Positions 50,346 to 63,143 of a DNA stretch of 64,000 nucleotides are shown one piece after another. The notes below the pieces were generated by a model that ran no database searches, was not told where the DNA came from, and saw only the letters and a list, made by a program, of their open reading frames with translations. Numbering within the stretch: the first letter of the stretch is position 1; every line of letters begins with the position of its first letter. Origin of the DNA: Certhia americana (lineage: Eukaryota > Chordata > Aves > Passeriformes > Certhiidae); NCBI GenBank assembly GCA_018697195.1, contig CM031860.1:61334509-61398508 (forward strand). The letters are read 5' to 3'. The position numbers and the translations under genes were made by a program.

Positions 50346-52701
50346 GATCCAGGTTGCTCCTGCACCAGACCCTGCTGGTTTGAGTCTGACAGATTCACAT
50401 TTCCACAAGTTTTTGCCTTCAGCTGCTGTGGCTTTGTCTCTTCCCTTATCTGAGCACCTTGGGCTTTGTCCTGCTCTTTCCCTATGCTAAGCAAAAGTTG
50501 TCCTCTCTTTGATACAAATCTCAGCTTTGTTGTTTAGTTATCCAAAAATCTTATCATAAATCGTCAGAAAGCATGTAATAGGAATGAGGGGAAAAGTATC
50601 CATCTCTGATGGAGCTCTCCTCAAAGAATAAGATGCTTTTTAATTAACCCTAAGGAGTTTCAGCAAGAAGAGCCAATTTGTCTGTATTACCATTAGTCTT
50701 GTTTCCATAGCACACTTTGGGTGGCAGATAGTAGGTCAGGTTTATTTTAATTAACTTTGAGTGACTGAAAAAGACAGACATTTCTATCTCATCCATCTTC
50801 TCTAATCTCAATATCTTTCCCAAGAAGATTTGAATAATAATAACATGGTAAGCTCTTCAATTCATTAATTGTTCATGAAAGAAAGAAAGGAAAAAAAATG
50901 TTTTAAAAAAGGAACTGTGTTTCTTGTAGCCTACAAAGCATTCTAGTCCTTTATAATACATGGTTTAATCTGCTCTCAAATAAATAAAACATATTGAAAA
51001 AACCTTTTTTCCTGAAATGCAATTAATTTCAGATTAAACCTACTTTCATTCTTAGCACCTTTGTATGTGGGCGTCGTGAACTGTGTAATCAGTGAAGGAT
51101 AGAGAAAGGCATGTAAAGCTCTAAACACTGGACATTAATAAAAGGGAGATAGGCCAAGTGAGCTGGAAGGAAAGTCACCTAGTTTTCTACCTGTTATTTT
51201 GCAGCCAAATGTTACAACCATAACATTTATGGCAGTACGGATCTTTTTCCACTCCTGGCATATGGCATTTAGCAGGATGGTGTGCTGACCTGCACAAGAA
51301 GCTCTCATGTCTATTGGAACATGACTGCTGCTCTGTTAAAGTAGACATTTTTCCAGCATAATTTTTACCAGATCCCTGGAACACAGAGCAGGTGCACAAA
51401 TAGTAGTTATTATTATTAGGTAAATATATTGTCATAAGGTAAAATACTGCCACAACACAGGGGAAAATCATCAAGTGAGACTATGAGAGAAAATTTTGTC
51501 ATTAGCTTCCAGTCTGAGCCATCAGTGTGGTGATGCTCTGAATCCCCACAGGATCTTTTACCCCAACTCTAGCAGATTGAAAAATAAGTTCATATGGCTC
51601 CAAACTTGCTAGATTTAACTCCAAATCTGCAGACTGAAGATGTGAGCGACTTCTTTCAGGAGATATTTTCTGAATCACTTATCATCTAACTAACACGAGC
51701 TTATTGTAGAGTTATTTTACCTGTGAATTCTTTGCCATATTTATTTGGTACACTGTATTAAGGCAAGATGAGTATTTGCTATACAATGATTATCCTGTTT
51801 TTCTTATTATGTTAACATTCATATTTCCTTAGCACAGTATTTGAATTTAGAGCCTTTTTTCTCAATGTTACCTGTCAGTCTTAACATTTGTCATTTCTCA
51901 CATTCAAAATTGTCCACTACTGCTCTTAGTTGGATTTTGTTCATATGAAACACATCGTCCTCCATTTATGAAAAAAAGAAACAAGTTTTAAGAAAATCTG
52001 AGACCCATTGCTTGAATTATTCATGGGCTTTTTTTCCCCAGCAATTTATCTACGAGCTCTGTGATTTTCTTCTCAGTGTATCTTTAGTTTATACTTTCGG
52101 TAATACATAAACAATTCCACAAGTAATAAAGAAACAAGCAGTTGGGTGAGCTTTTTACTTGAGAAAAAACAAAACACAGCAAATATGTCCTTTTCAATAA
52201 AACAAAACAATTGGAGCTGGGTGCAACTCTGAGTTGAGCACAGCACTCTGAGCTTGCTTCTAATTTTGCTATGGCATGAATTGTCAGTCTTTGCTCACTT
52301 TGGTTTGTCTTACTCCTCACCCCACTTCTCCACAGTGGAAAGCACAGGAATTAGAGAAGTGGTGTCTTCTGTCAAGCCCAGATGATGAACAATAACCACA
52401 TAAATCAATTCTTAGTGGGTTTGGCCAGAGCCTTTCCAAGTGAGAGGAAAGACTTGAATTGATTTCAGCACACCCTGGAGGGGCTGCCAGCCTCGTTCCC
52501 TCAGGCAGCAGGAGAAGCTCAAGTCCTTGTTGCTCTGAGCACCAGGTCTGAGTGCAGAAATGGTGATTTCAGTGCATGGTTTTTGCCTGCCTGTCTGGGC
52601 TCCAGACAGTTCCTGTTTCAGTTTCCCTGTAGATCATTGGGAATTGCTCCCCTACTTTATAGAGAAGAGGGGTTATCTTTTAAAGGAGCTTTAAAGGCTG
52701 G
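50346..52701. other. Unique non-coding DNA
   Basis: No gene or repeat was recognised. An A/G-rich simple stretch lies near 50877-50900. The small frames, including 95 codons at 51187-51474 on minus, have no domain. Confidence 0.55.
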
Positions 52702-52995
52702 GAATCACAGCATGGAGTCATAGAATATCCTCAGCTGGAAGGAATCAACAAGAATCATTGAGTACCGCTCCTGGCCTTGCACAGGACACCCCAGCAACTC
52801 CACCCTGTGCCCCAGAGCATTGTCCAAACCCTCCTTGAGCTCTGCCAGGCTGGTGCTGTGACCACTGCCCTGGGGAGCCTGTTCAGTGCCCAGGCACCCT
52901 CTGGGGGAAGAACCTTTTCCTGATATCCAACCCAAACCTCCCCTGACACAAATTCAGGCCATTCCCTCAGGTCCTCTCACTGTTATCAGAGACTG
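52702..52995 (-). mobile_element. CR1 LINE 3' fragment, young subfamily
   Basis: A minus-strand CR1 copy: tail 'catggagtcatagaatatcc', then 'ttgtccaaaccctccttgag', 'ctctgccaggctggtgctgt', 'ttcagtgcccaggcaccctc' and 'aaccttttcctgatatccaa', extending to 'gttatcagaga'. Over about 134 bp (from 52811) it differs at one position from the copy at 63010-63143, so both come from a recently active or strongly homogeneous subfamily. ORFs of 76 and 64 codons here lie within CR1 3' sequence and are not genes. Confidence 0.95.
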
Positions 52996-55900
52996 AATTC
53001 AGAGTCTGACTCTGTACATGTGTTCATCTGTCCCAGACAGCTTTGGGATCAACAACTAAGTTATTCTTATTTTTTAAAAAAAATTAAACTTGTGTGTGAA
53101 AATGTCTCCTTTTAATGTTAAAGAATGTGGCAGAATTGTCCAGAGAATGCAGTCAGTCAAAGGCCTGGACTGCAGAAGCAGGAATGTGTCCCCTTCCCAT
53201 CTGGAGCCTTAATCAAGACCATTTCAATTATTTAGCTCATGAAAGCAGCACCCTTGACATTTCAGTCAACATTTTAATTTCACATGAAATACAGTGCAAT
53301 TATGACCTACTGAGAGAAATGACAGCCCCGTTTATGTCACTCAGTAGAAAATTACAATCAGGAGGAACAATTACTGCAGTTTATTTTTGTTTATGAAGAA
53401 AATTATGCTTGTGGCTTCTTTCACACCCTGGGTACCTGACGGGCAGCTCATGACCAGAAAACAATCCCACGAAGTGAGGCAGAATTATTAAGATAATTTC
53501 TCAAAGCCACTTCCCCAAGGCAAATGCTAAACTTTTCCTCATTTTTATTTTTTATTTTTAATTTTAACATGACTTATGGTGGAAAGTAGAATTATAAATT
53601 AAAGGTATTTATATAGTTTTTAAGGCAAAGTTGGCAATTCCTGGGCATAATAATGCTCTGTGAAATACTGCAGTGCTTTGCCTGGGGCTTCATCTCACTT
53701 TTCATCTATCACATCAGCACCTTGTAGGCTCCCACCAAAGACAGCAAGGTCTTTGTCATGGCATTAACAGCACTCTTGCTTGTACTAGAAATGTGTCAGG
53801 AATTTCAGACAAATATTCCCAGCTTTTTTTGGCATGGCCCTAGGAATCAGGACTCTCAGAGAGCAATCTCTAATTTTACAATAATTGTCTTCTTTTCTCC
53901 TCGAACAATAGCTGCTCAACTGCCTATCCACCAAAGGTTCTGAGCAATTTCAAGGGTTCTCCATAGTTCATCTGCTTAACTTTCCCTTTTTATAATTTTT
54001 TTAACCTGTTAATTAATTTACAAAAAGAAAGGAAAAAATAAAAGCCAGTAATACTGCTTGATAAATACTTGCTTGTTTTCTCAGGGGTTGGTAGACATTT
54101 ATTGCTAAACAGTTTGAGGTGTAATTATGAACTAAACATAAATATCCAGAACATGAACGCGTTTAGCAAAACTGGTGATCTCTAAATTTTACAGCCCTTT
54201 CATCTCATGTTATTTGTCTACACCAATCTACTTCAAAAGAGTCCTTGTGATTGACGCTAGTTCTTCTTCCAAAGGATTTTGGAGGCGCCTGAGAACTATC
54301 CTGAGGCAACATAAAAAGTTGAGCTTCTCCTTTGCTTCAGTAATTCAATATCCCTTGAGCTGTTTGCTTAGGGATAGGCAAAGTTTACCCTGGTTTTAGC
54401 CTAGGATTTGGGAGACACAGCACTCAGCCTCTGGCTCCCTCCCCACAATTCTGGGGAGATTACCACCCTCTTAAAGATTCAGAATTCACATGGTAACATG
54501 AATTTGCAGAACCACTTTTTAATCATTTCTATTTTAATGATTCTTTTAGAATTATAGTCTGTTTGAACCACTTAATACTCTCAGAATTAATTTTTCTGTG
54601 GATCTTGGTATTTCCTTTGAATATTTCTGTCTTTGGCTGAATTGTGTCCTCCTTGCTCTTTACACAGAGAGCTCTGAGCTATGATGACTTAACAAAGATG
54701 AAGTGGCAGAGCAGAGGTGTTTAGGGTCCAGTATGCACACCCATTGATGTGCTTTTAATGTCTCTAATTGAAATTCTGATTTCAGATCTATGCAAAAAAG
54801 TGACCTGATGCATTGAATCAGAGGTGTTGATTGTAGAGATGACCTCTGGGTTGTTCAAAATCAAAAAAAATCACATACATCTGATGAAAGAAATTGTCCC
54901 TTAGAGATATAATCTGTGAAAAGCTACAAATTACCTAATTAGTAATCCCTCCTAACATTATGACGCTTGAAGGCAGTGAGGAGCCTTAATTCTTCACACT
55001 CAAACTGTTCCTGTTAATCACTGGAGAGAGAACCACATTCTGGAGAGATGGGATGAGAAATGAGGATATGACAGGAACCTCTGGAATCACAAGTAGACAT
55101 CACTTTTTAACTGAGTTTACACAAGTTCCTTTTATGCCAAGCTGTTCTGTGAGAGCACCATTGTGTGCTGGTACATGCTGGCTAAATGGACATCAAGCCT
55201 ATTAACTGAGTCATTTGTCTTTTCCATTGAGACTTTGCTACTGCACTGTTGGGACAGTTTTTCATTATAGATAAATTGTTTTTTCTTTCGAGCAGAGGTG
55301 AGATGTGTCTCACGTGGTACTGGCAGCCACACTTAACAGGTGCCTTTAAAAATGCTTTGTCATTATTATGTTATCATAGTTACTTTTAAAAATAATAGGA
55401 ATCTCATTACCCTCATTAAAACATCCACTGATGCGTGATCGTATTTCCTGGCTGTGAACTGCCAGGCAGCCTATGCTGTACTAATGAGTCCTTTGAAAGC
55501 TGAAGTTTTACAGCAGGAACCCACTTGTGCTGCTTGAAAAATTTCTCCAAAACCCCTTTATTTTCAATCCCATCTCCTTGGATACCTGGCTGTCTCATTT
55601 AATAAGTTGTTATGAAGCTTAGCACAGAATCCTGTGCTCCATAAAACAGATGCAGGGTTGTGTTATTCCATGTTGAATGTAAAAATTCTATTTTAAAAAG
55701 CTGTTTTTTAAAGCTTTGTTCAGTTCAATTCACCTCTTATTTGTGGCATATATTCTCCTAAACAGACAAAATGAGAAGAAAAATTTGTAGTTTCTGATTT
55801 ACATGGAGCTCGCCAGGAGACAGAATTCAGAACAACACATTCTTCTGTAATATATTCCTTGAGAAGCAAATACCTTCTCATTGCTCACCTGCACTTTTAA

Positions 55901-56276
55901 AAAATTCATTTAGTGCAGCTGAAATGCCTCAGCTTAGCAGCTCTGGAGACAAACATCCTGTATCTAACCAGAGAAAATGGGCTGCCTTAGGCAAAGCAAT
56001 CCCACTGACTTCTTTTAGTCCACAGTAGCAGAGATGTCTGTTGGGCTCCTTCCCTCATAAAATTGCTACTTTTATGGCTTTAATTCAGTGATGCCATGGG
56101 AGTCCATCCATCCTGCTTCAAGAAGATTTAGGAATTCATCTTTATCCTTTAGCAAATGCAAGCTAAGGGGTTTCTGCTGTGGGAATTATTTTGGCAGATC
56201 TCACCATAAGGCAGCACTCAAATATGGGATGGGGTCTTAACAGGTGAGGAGGGAAAGGAAATTTATGCTCTGAAAT

Positions 56277-56323
<47 letters not shown>

Positions 56324-57692
56324 GGAGGAAAAACTGGAGAATCCTACTGGACAGAAGCACAATGTGGTTTTGGGTTGCTTCCCAAGAGCCTGCCCACATT
56401 CCATGCTTCCTGCTCTTTGGGAAGAAAGGCAAATCAGTACCAGAAGTCTCACTGAGAAGGGGTATTGCAGGCAGCAGCTTGTGAACCAGCGTCAGGCAGA
56501 TTTCTGTGGCACCTGGCAGATCCTGACCCCAGCTCCTTGGGGCCCCAGCTGAGGAGCTGTGGACCCCAGCTCTGATACATTCCAAAAGCCAAACTGCAGG
56601 GACATCCTGGAGCAAGGCATGTGAAAAAAAGCCAGACTGGGAAACCTTGAGGTTTGCCTGCCAGCCAGCAGAGAAGGTGCTGAGCAGGTGGGCTGGCAGA
56701 AGATCAGGAGGATGGGATGATAAAATGCTTCAAGTTATCTTTATTTTTTTACAGGAGCCATGGAGAGCACTGCAGGAGCAGCAGAGAAACTCAAAGCAAA
56801 TAGGATGTTTGTTAATTTTTAATTGAACTCTGGGACAGAAGCCAGGGATCTGACAGAAACAAGGACATGATTCAAAAAAGAAAGGCTACAGGTACTGTGG
56901 GATGAATTTACAGCTATAAGGCGGGTGATAAGAAAAGCTGAGGCAGATACATGAGAAGTGTATTACCTGAAGAAAGACACTCATAAAAGTGTTTGAACAA
57001 AGGGTAAACATCATCATGTTGGAGGTATGCTGTGATGTCCTTGATGGCATCAGGAGAATGCACTCAGTAGAGTGATATTGGACAAAATATTTGAGGCAGA
57101 GCTGGAGTGTCCTTCCTGATTGCAAACAAATGAAGCTTGTGCTTGACAGAGACACTTGTCCCCATTTCCCATCAGAGCAGCCCCTCCCAAAAAGACAGAG
57201 ATGTAAAGAACAAAATGGATACTAATATTTTCAGAGTCTAACTAGAAGAATAAATGGAATAAATTGACTTTTTTTCACTGGTACCTGCAAGCAGACCAAA
57301 GCAGGCGCAGGTTTTACTCCAGAATAGTTCCTGAGTAACTCAGCAGGTGTATAGGGAATAACACTGTGATGTCTTCAGCACTGGGGAAGATGGCTGTGAT
57401 TGTGCTCAAGCAAGGATCTGCTTGAGAAATTGCCATTTTCACAGTTTGCTAAAGAAGTTGTGGTTTGTACCCAAAGTGTTTCAGCTACAGATATCACCAC
57501 TGCATAGCAGGTAATGAAAGGGAATATCGTAAGCAGCTTTGACAGCTAATAAATGGATTTTTGGTGTGGGAAAAAGATGGTAGAAGTACATCTGCAGCAC
57601 ATTGTGGGATTTGGGAAGAATCAGAGCTAATGGACTGAAATAAAAAACTGGAACATGAAACACAGGAGAAAAGCTAACAGCAAGGCAAATCA
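52996..57692. other. Unique non-coding DNA
   Basis: No gene was found. Apart from the T40 tract listed separately, no repeat is recognised. The 98-codon minus frame at 56319-56615 and others have no domain. Confidence 0.55.
56281..56320. repeat. Pure 40-base T homopolymer
   Basis: Forty uninterrupted T bases form the longest homopolymer in the window. It could be an A tail of a minus-strand retroposed transcript, but no AATAAA precedes it on the minus strand and no target-site duplication was seen. Length slippage or an assembly artefact is also possible. Confidence 0.9.
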
Positions 57693-57755
57693 TGAAATAG
57701 CTCAGGTGGGAAAAGACCTTTAAGATCATCAAGTCTGCACTGTCACACCTGTTTC
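57693..57755 (-). mobile_element. Short CR1 LINE 3' fragment
   Basis: 'atagctcaggtgggaaaaga', 'cctttaagatcatcaagtct' and 'gcactgtcac' match the terminal CR1 blocks of the subfamily seen at 11393. Only about 60 bp are recognisable. Confidence 0.75.
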
Positions 57756-60700
57756 CCTGCCCTGTTGTAGGTGAGCCCCAGGGGTTTCTTTTATAGGTGT
57801 GAGGGAGGTTGGCCCTATTGCTCCTGGCCCTGCCCAGGTCCCATCATCTGAAATCAAATAGGTTGATCACAGTAAGTGTGCTGACATCCTTGCTGTATTT
57901 ATCCCAGAAGAGAAAAAAATGGGTATAAAGATGTCTTGGAATAAAGATATGTGTGCCTCACTCATCTGCTCAAAATAGTTATCTGAGAGCACTGCAGTGC
58001 TAAGACATCTAATGAGAGTGAGGTATAAATCTTAATGCGAGTTTGAAAATCTGGCAAAAGTAAATTCTAGAAACCCTCTTCCTAAAGAACTCCTGGTGTG
58101 ATCCCACTTTAACAACTTTACCTGCCTGAAAGTGTTGTGTCTTGTCAAGTCAGTTCAGCTAGGGTTAATATAATAAGTCCTGATTTGGTCCAAGACACTT
58201 TTTTCCCCAATCCTTACATTTGTTTTAGAAAAGGGTGAATTTCTTGCTGCACTTGCCTGTCTTCCTCCACAGACGAAAAAAATTCCCAGTGCACAATAAA
58301 AGAAATGTTTGATTTTATTCCAAGGATTTAATATTTTCAGGGATTTAATTAGGAGATGGTATTGTTAATCTGAAATGGCCATAAGCCATTTATTGCTGTG
58401 AATGAGAGACAGTGGCAAACACCATCCCACACCTACAAATACAATAACTGTGTCTTCCCCAGCTACAAGTGTGTGACTTGCAAATTGAATGAAAACTTGG
58501 GCTGCTGGTTTTATTCAGACTCTCCAGAGGATCTGACAAAATGAAATGAAGCAAAGTCCAGAGCAAGACTGGAAAAAAGTAATAAACAGGTACTAGCACA
58601 GGGTGAAACAGAGAATATGTTCCCTTTTCCCAGCAGATTTTAAATGCATGACATGTACCAATAAGGCATCTCTAGGTTATTAATCTTTAAAATTATAGAG
58701 AAAAAAATAATTTAAAAAGATACTTGAACATAATGTGTGTTCTAAGAGCATTTTCTTAAGACACATTTTCTTCTGGCCTTAACAACTATTTTTTCTGTTC
58801 AACTGTATCATCAAGGAAGCTATTGGAGGATTCATGTCCTGAAAATTCAGGTCAGCTTAAAAGACCACTCTTAGGTTCTCGTGGAGAATACACAGACATT
58901 TTTACTTTGCCTGAGTAGACAGCTCCCACTCATAGACCTGAGTTAGCTAAACAGGCAGTTGGTGAAACCAAGGGAATTTTTCTTTGATGTGACATGAATA
59001 TCATGAAGCACCCAAGAAATGGTCACACTGTAGAAGGCATGGAGTTAAATAAGGAGTCTGCAAGGGCTAAGATATGTTGTGTGAGTCTCATCTGTCTCCA
59101 GTTAAAAGTCACCTATTAAACCCCAATAAATGAGATTTGGAAGAACTGAGTGTCCAGTGGAGGTCAGGGAGGGTTCCAGGGTCAGATCCCAGCAGCAGAA
59201 ACCTTTTCTGAGTTGTTTCCTCATGTAATAATCACTGTGTCTGTCAACTAAGGGAAGTAATTTGATATTTTGTTATTTGATATTTTTTATCACTGCAGTT
59301 GTTCATTTTCATACAGTTTCATTTTCATACTGTCATGTTGAGCCAGTTTTGCTGCCTTGTCTAGAAGTTTTAATGGTTTGGCTGTTAAAATAAAGAGTAT
59401 TCACTTTGTTAAAAACAGAAGTGCAAACTTTCTAAGGGCACTCTGAAAATGAAACATCTGGGAACTGAGCTCAGAGCTTAGGGCGATATTTCTCACAACT
59501 ATTCATTTAAAAAAAGAAAAAGAACACTCTGAGCCATTATTCCAGGAAGCAAAAACAGTCTTTGACATGATGAGGTGAAAGCACACAATTTTGATTTATT
59601 CACTGCTTTAAAGAACTTACAATTTCTGACTATTTATAGTACAAAGTATTGACAAGTTTTGAGGAGTTCCACTGCCTTTGGTTGCGAAGTTCAGCTGTTC
59701 CTGACTTACCTGTCATGTTTCTTTGCACGATTCTATTAATTAATGCAAAAGTATTGAGTTAATTAGCCCTACACTCTTGCCTAGTAGTGTCACCTAAAGA
59801 GTCTTTCCTAACTAAGGTATTTTCAGGGTTGCCAGCTCCATTCTTGCCTCCAGTCCCTCTCTCTGTGCCAGCACAAGGCGGCTGCTCTCACTCCTCAGTG
59901 GGTTGCAGCCGTCTGGGCTGCAGACAAACCTCCCTGCCCTCAGGGACAGACTCCTTAGGGATTTCTCATTGTATAAATGGCAGCATTAAAGGGCTGCAGT
60001 CAGTGGAGTTGTTAATTGGGAACCATGGTTTAATTACCCGTTGGCTTTGAAACTGAAAAGGGAGTAGAACTCCAAAGGGAAGGAAATGAGAAACCTGAGA
60101 TACTTTCAGGATGAATTAAAAAAACACCTTATTCTCCTATTGTTACAATTATCAAACTGTGAAAATAGCCTTTCATGTGTTTTTATAATATAAAATCCTT
60201 GTTTCTCTAAGAAAATCCTTTGAATGCATCAGCTGATGTATAGAATGGATTCTGATAATGGCATCTCACAAGAAGAATGATGAAGGATCCTGGAAAAGGA
60301 AGCTTTTACTGATATATCATTGTAATGTGGACTTTTAAATACATTATATGCAAAACTATGATTTATTAAGCAATTATTTTTCTAGACAAGCTCTAGGTGG
60401 AGACATTTATCCATAAAATTGTTTTCTTCAACAAAGTTTGTGAGATGAACAAACCACTCCCATTTGAAAAAAAATGTTTTGAGAATTCATTTTCAGACTC
60501 AAGCTTACTACAAAAATAATATAAACTATTAAGTGATAAAATTTAACACAAATGTCACTTGAAAAAAACCCAACAAAAAACCTTTGCAAATGTTAAACTA
60601 AATCTGTGAATAAATGATGTGGTATTACTCCATACATATATTTTTAAAAATTCAGATAAAAAATATTTTTTTTTTAATATATTCCCTTTTGATATAAAAT

Positions 60701-60967
60701 GTAACCAGTGTTCAGATCAAATGAGAATTCAAATTTCTTTCTTAAAAACAACAGTTGTTAAGTGACTGTCCTTAAAATGTTGGGAAGGCATATTACATTT
60801 CTGAGGAAGATTCCCAGAGTTATTTAATAAATAATGAGATCATTCTATTTAGTGAACATTTTGTTTGCACCCTTCCTCTAAAGACCTGTGATCTGTGGAG
60901 CACTTAATTTAATTAATCTTCTAGCACTTGTGTTTTTCAGTAAATACAACAACTCCTGAGAGCCTTG
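57756..60967. other. Unique DNA with enhancer-like part
   Basis: No gene was recognised. Adjacent imperfect tandem duplications lie at 59261-59287 (15-bp unit) and 59303-59334 (16-bp unit). The 59700-60060 stretch is listed as a candidate conserved element. Confidence 0.55.
59700..60060. promoter_or_regulatory. Candidate conserved non-coding element
   Basis: This repeat-free block opens with a dense cluster near 59730-59770: ATTAATTAATGCAAAAG combines tandem TAAT cores with an octamer-like ATGCAAA, followed by GAGTTAATTAGCC. Further TTAATTGGG and TTTAATTACCCG sites lie near 60010-60040. Motif density and lack of repeats suggest an enhancer. No alignment was possible. Confidence 0.28.
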
Positions 60968-61405
60968 TGTGGCAGTGGGTTAACCCTGGCTGGACACCAG
61001 GTGCCACCAAAGCTGCTCCATCACTTCCCTCCCCAGCTGAACAGGGATGAGGAAAAATAAGGAAAGGCTCTTGGGTCAAATGAAGGCAGGGGGAGAACAC
61101 TCAGCAGTTCCTGTCACGGGTAAAGCAAACACTCCTGGGGGAAATGAATTTATTAGCAGTCACATCAGAGGAGGGTGATGAGAAATATAACCAAGCCTTA
61201 AAAACACCTCCTTCCCACCCCTCTCTTCTTCACAAGCTCAAATTCACTCCCAAGTTCTCTATTTCGTCACCTCCAGTGGCACAGGGGATGGGAAAGGGGA
61301 CTGTGGTCACCTTGTCACTGCTGTCCCTTGCCATGGAACCCAGCACACCTCGTTACCCCTACAGATATCCCTGCTACTTTCCCTATTCCCACAGCCTTCC
61401 CTAGA
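60968..61405 (-). mobile_element. Partial LTR of an avian endogenous retrovirus, family D
   Basis: The plus strand starts TGTGGCAGTGGGTTAACCC, so the minus-strand element ends ...CCACTGCCACA, the CA end of an LTR. A minus AATAAA lies at plus 61149-61154. The blocks 'ggctggacaccaggtgccac', 'caaagctgctccatcacttc', 'cgtgacagg' read on minus, and 'gatgagaaatataaccaagc' match an LTR family I remember as widespread in birds; the family name was not verified. The U3 end on the right has no clear TG terminus and is probably truncated near 61400. The 86-codon plus frame inside is not a gene. Confidence 0.6.
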
Positions 61406-62910
61406 AAATAACTTCTTGACTTTCTAACATGCAGAGGGTGAATACAATACATTGTCCAGTTTGATTCTCCTAACACTTCATTTTATTTAACATTCCTGTG
61501 GTGTGGAAAGAGGAAGCCATCATGATTACATATACATAATTCCATTTTGCATATTTTTTTTACATTACACCTTCATTAATATATACTTTTAAAGAGAAAA
61601 TTATTCCCTCTCCCTTTTTTCTCTTTTTTTTTTTTTTTTTTTGACTTAAATTCTCCCCTTTTCCTGCAATATAAAGGAAGGCAGGACTGTTAAAACATTA
61701 AAAAACCCATGAGAAATCATGGAATGTAGGAATGAATACACAGCATTTGTTCTCCAGATGCTGACTGTGAAAATTCAGGTTTCTGATAAAAATCTTAAAA
61801 TGCTCTATGATAAAGAGGACATGAATCTTCAGGGGAAAAAAAATCAGCATTAGGAATTTCATATCTCTCCTGGTCTCAGACACCTCTGTGCAGGAATTAG
61901 TCACCTCTGGGCCATTTTGATTCCCTGGCCTGAAATCTTCACTATGTTTAAGGAACTTTTCTAAATAAAAAACATACAGGTTATTAAATGAGAACTCTCT
62001 GAGTTACTACACAAATCCACCATGAAAAAAATCACTTATGCAGCTGATTTACTCTGCCAGTCAAACACTTGTAAGAAACACTTGCAAAACTTGCAAAGAT
62101 GGCAAAAGTTTGCAAAATATATCAGGGAAAGGCTTTGAGTAACCACTTTGTCTTATATTATATAAAATATTTAGTCATTATTGAACTTCACTTTTCCTGT
62201 TTCTAAAAAAACTCACCAAACCACTAAAAAAAAAAAAAAAAGTAACACCTAAATCACTCCATGGCTTTAAATTCAGCACAGACATGGCAAGTCTTGCATG
62301 TTTTCACCTCCTCCCATATTGCTCACGATAGCTGATAATGAGCAGTGCCAGCGCTGACTCTGATTAGGACAATGAATCCAGAAAGATAAAAATCAAGTTT
62401 AATTCTCAGGAAGTTGGCAACACCCAACAACAGGGAAAAAATGTTAAAAAAATCACTTCTGTAAAGTCTCAGCATTTTCCAGGCATTGTTGTTTTCATTC
62501 CTGGTCACTGTACTTAACATTTTACAAGCAGATTGATGCGTGGTTTCAAGATATTTTAATGAGTCCTTAAAATTCAAAGAGCCCCACTTTACCAGCTCTT
62601 CTCTCACCTTCATCTGGATGTAATAACTATTGTCCCCTGCATTCAGCACAAAAGTACTCCAAGCTGTTGCATGGGGTTCCCATCAGACTGTTAATTAGTT
62701 CTGATATATTAACCCACTAGGCTGTGAAACAAGCTTTGGAGGGAAAACATGCTTTGCTTTCCTCTTTATGTTATTTTATAGCAGTAGAACTCCATCAATT
62801 TGCTGGTGTTGTTCCCAATAAACACAAATGAGATCCACAGAAGAGCTGATGCTTGTGAAGAAGGGAGTGCAGCCAGGGCAGCTTGAGAAGAAGCAGCAAG
62901 AGGAGTGACG
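61406..62910. other. Unique AT-rich DNA
   Basis: T19 lies at 61624-61642 and A16 at 62226-62241. A 108-codon minus frame at 62323-62649 has a hydrophobic stretch near its C-terminus but no recognised family. No gene or RNA gene is supported. Confidence 0.5.
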
Positions 62911-63143
62911 GAATCACAGAATATCCCGAGGTGGAAGGGATTCACCAGGAATCATTGAGTCCAGCTCCTGGCCCTGAACAGAGCAATCTAAATAGTCCCC
63001 CCCTGTGCCCCAGAGCATTGTCCAAACCCTCCTTGAGCTCTGCCAGGCTGGTGCTGTGATCACTGCCCTGGGGAGCCTGTTCAGTGCCCAGGCACCCTCT
63101 GGGGGAAGAACCTTTTCCTGATATCCAACCCAAACCTCCCCAT
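62911..63143 (-). mobile_element. CR1 LINE 3' fragment, young subfamily
   Basis: A minus-strand CR1 copy: tail 'gaatcacagaatatcccgag', then 'tcattgagtccagctcctgg', 'ttgtccaaaccctccttgag' and on to 'ccaacccaaacctcccc', where homology stops abruptly. It is nearly identical to the copy at 52702-52995 over their shared core. The peptide frames of 85 and 63 codons on minus mirror those of the other copy because the DNA is the same repeat. Confidence 0.96.
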
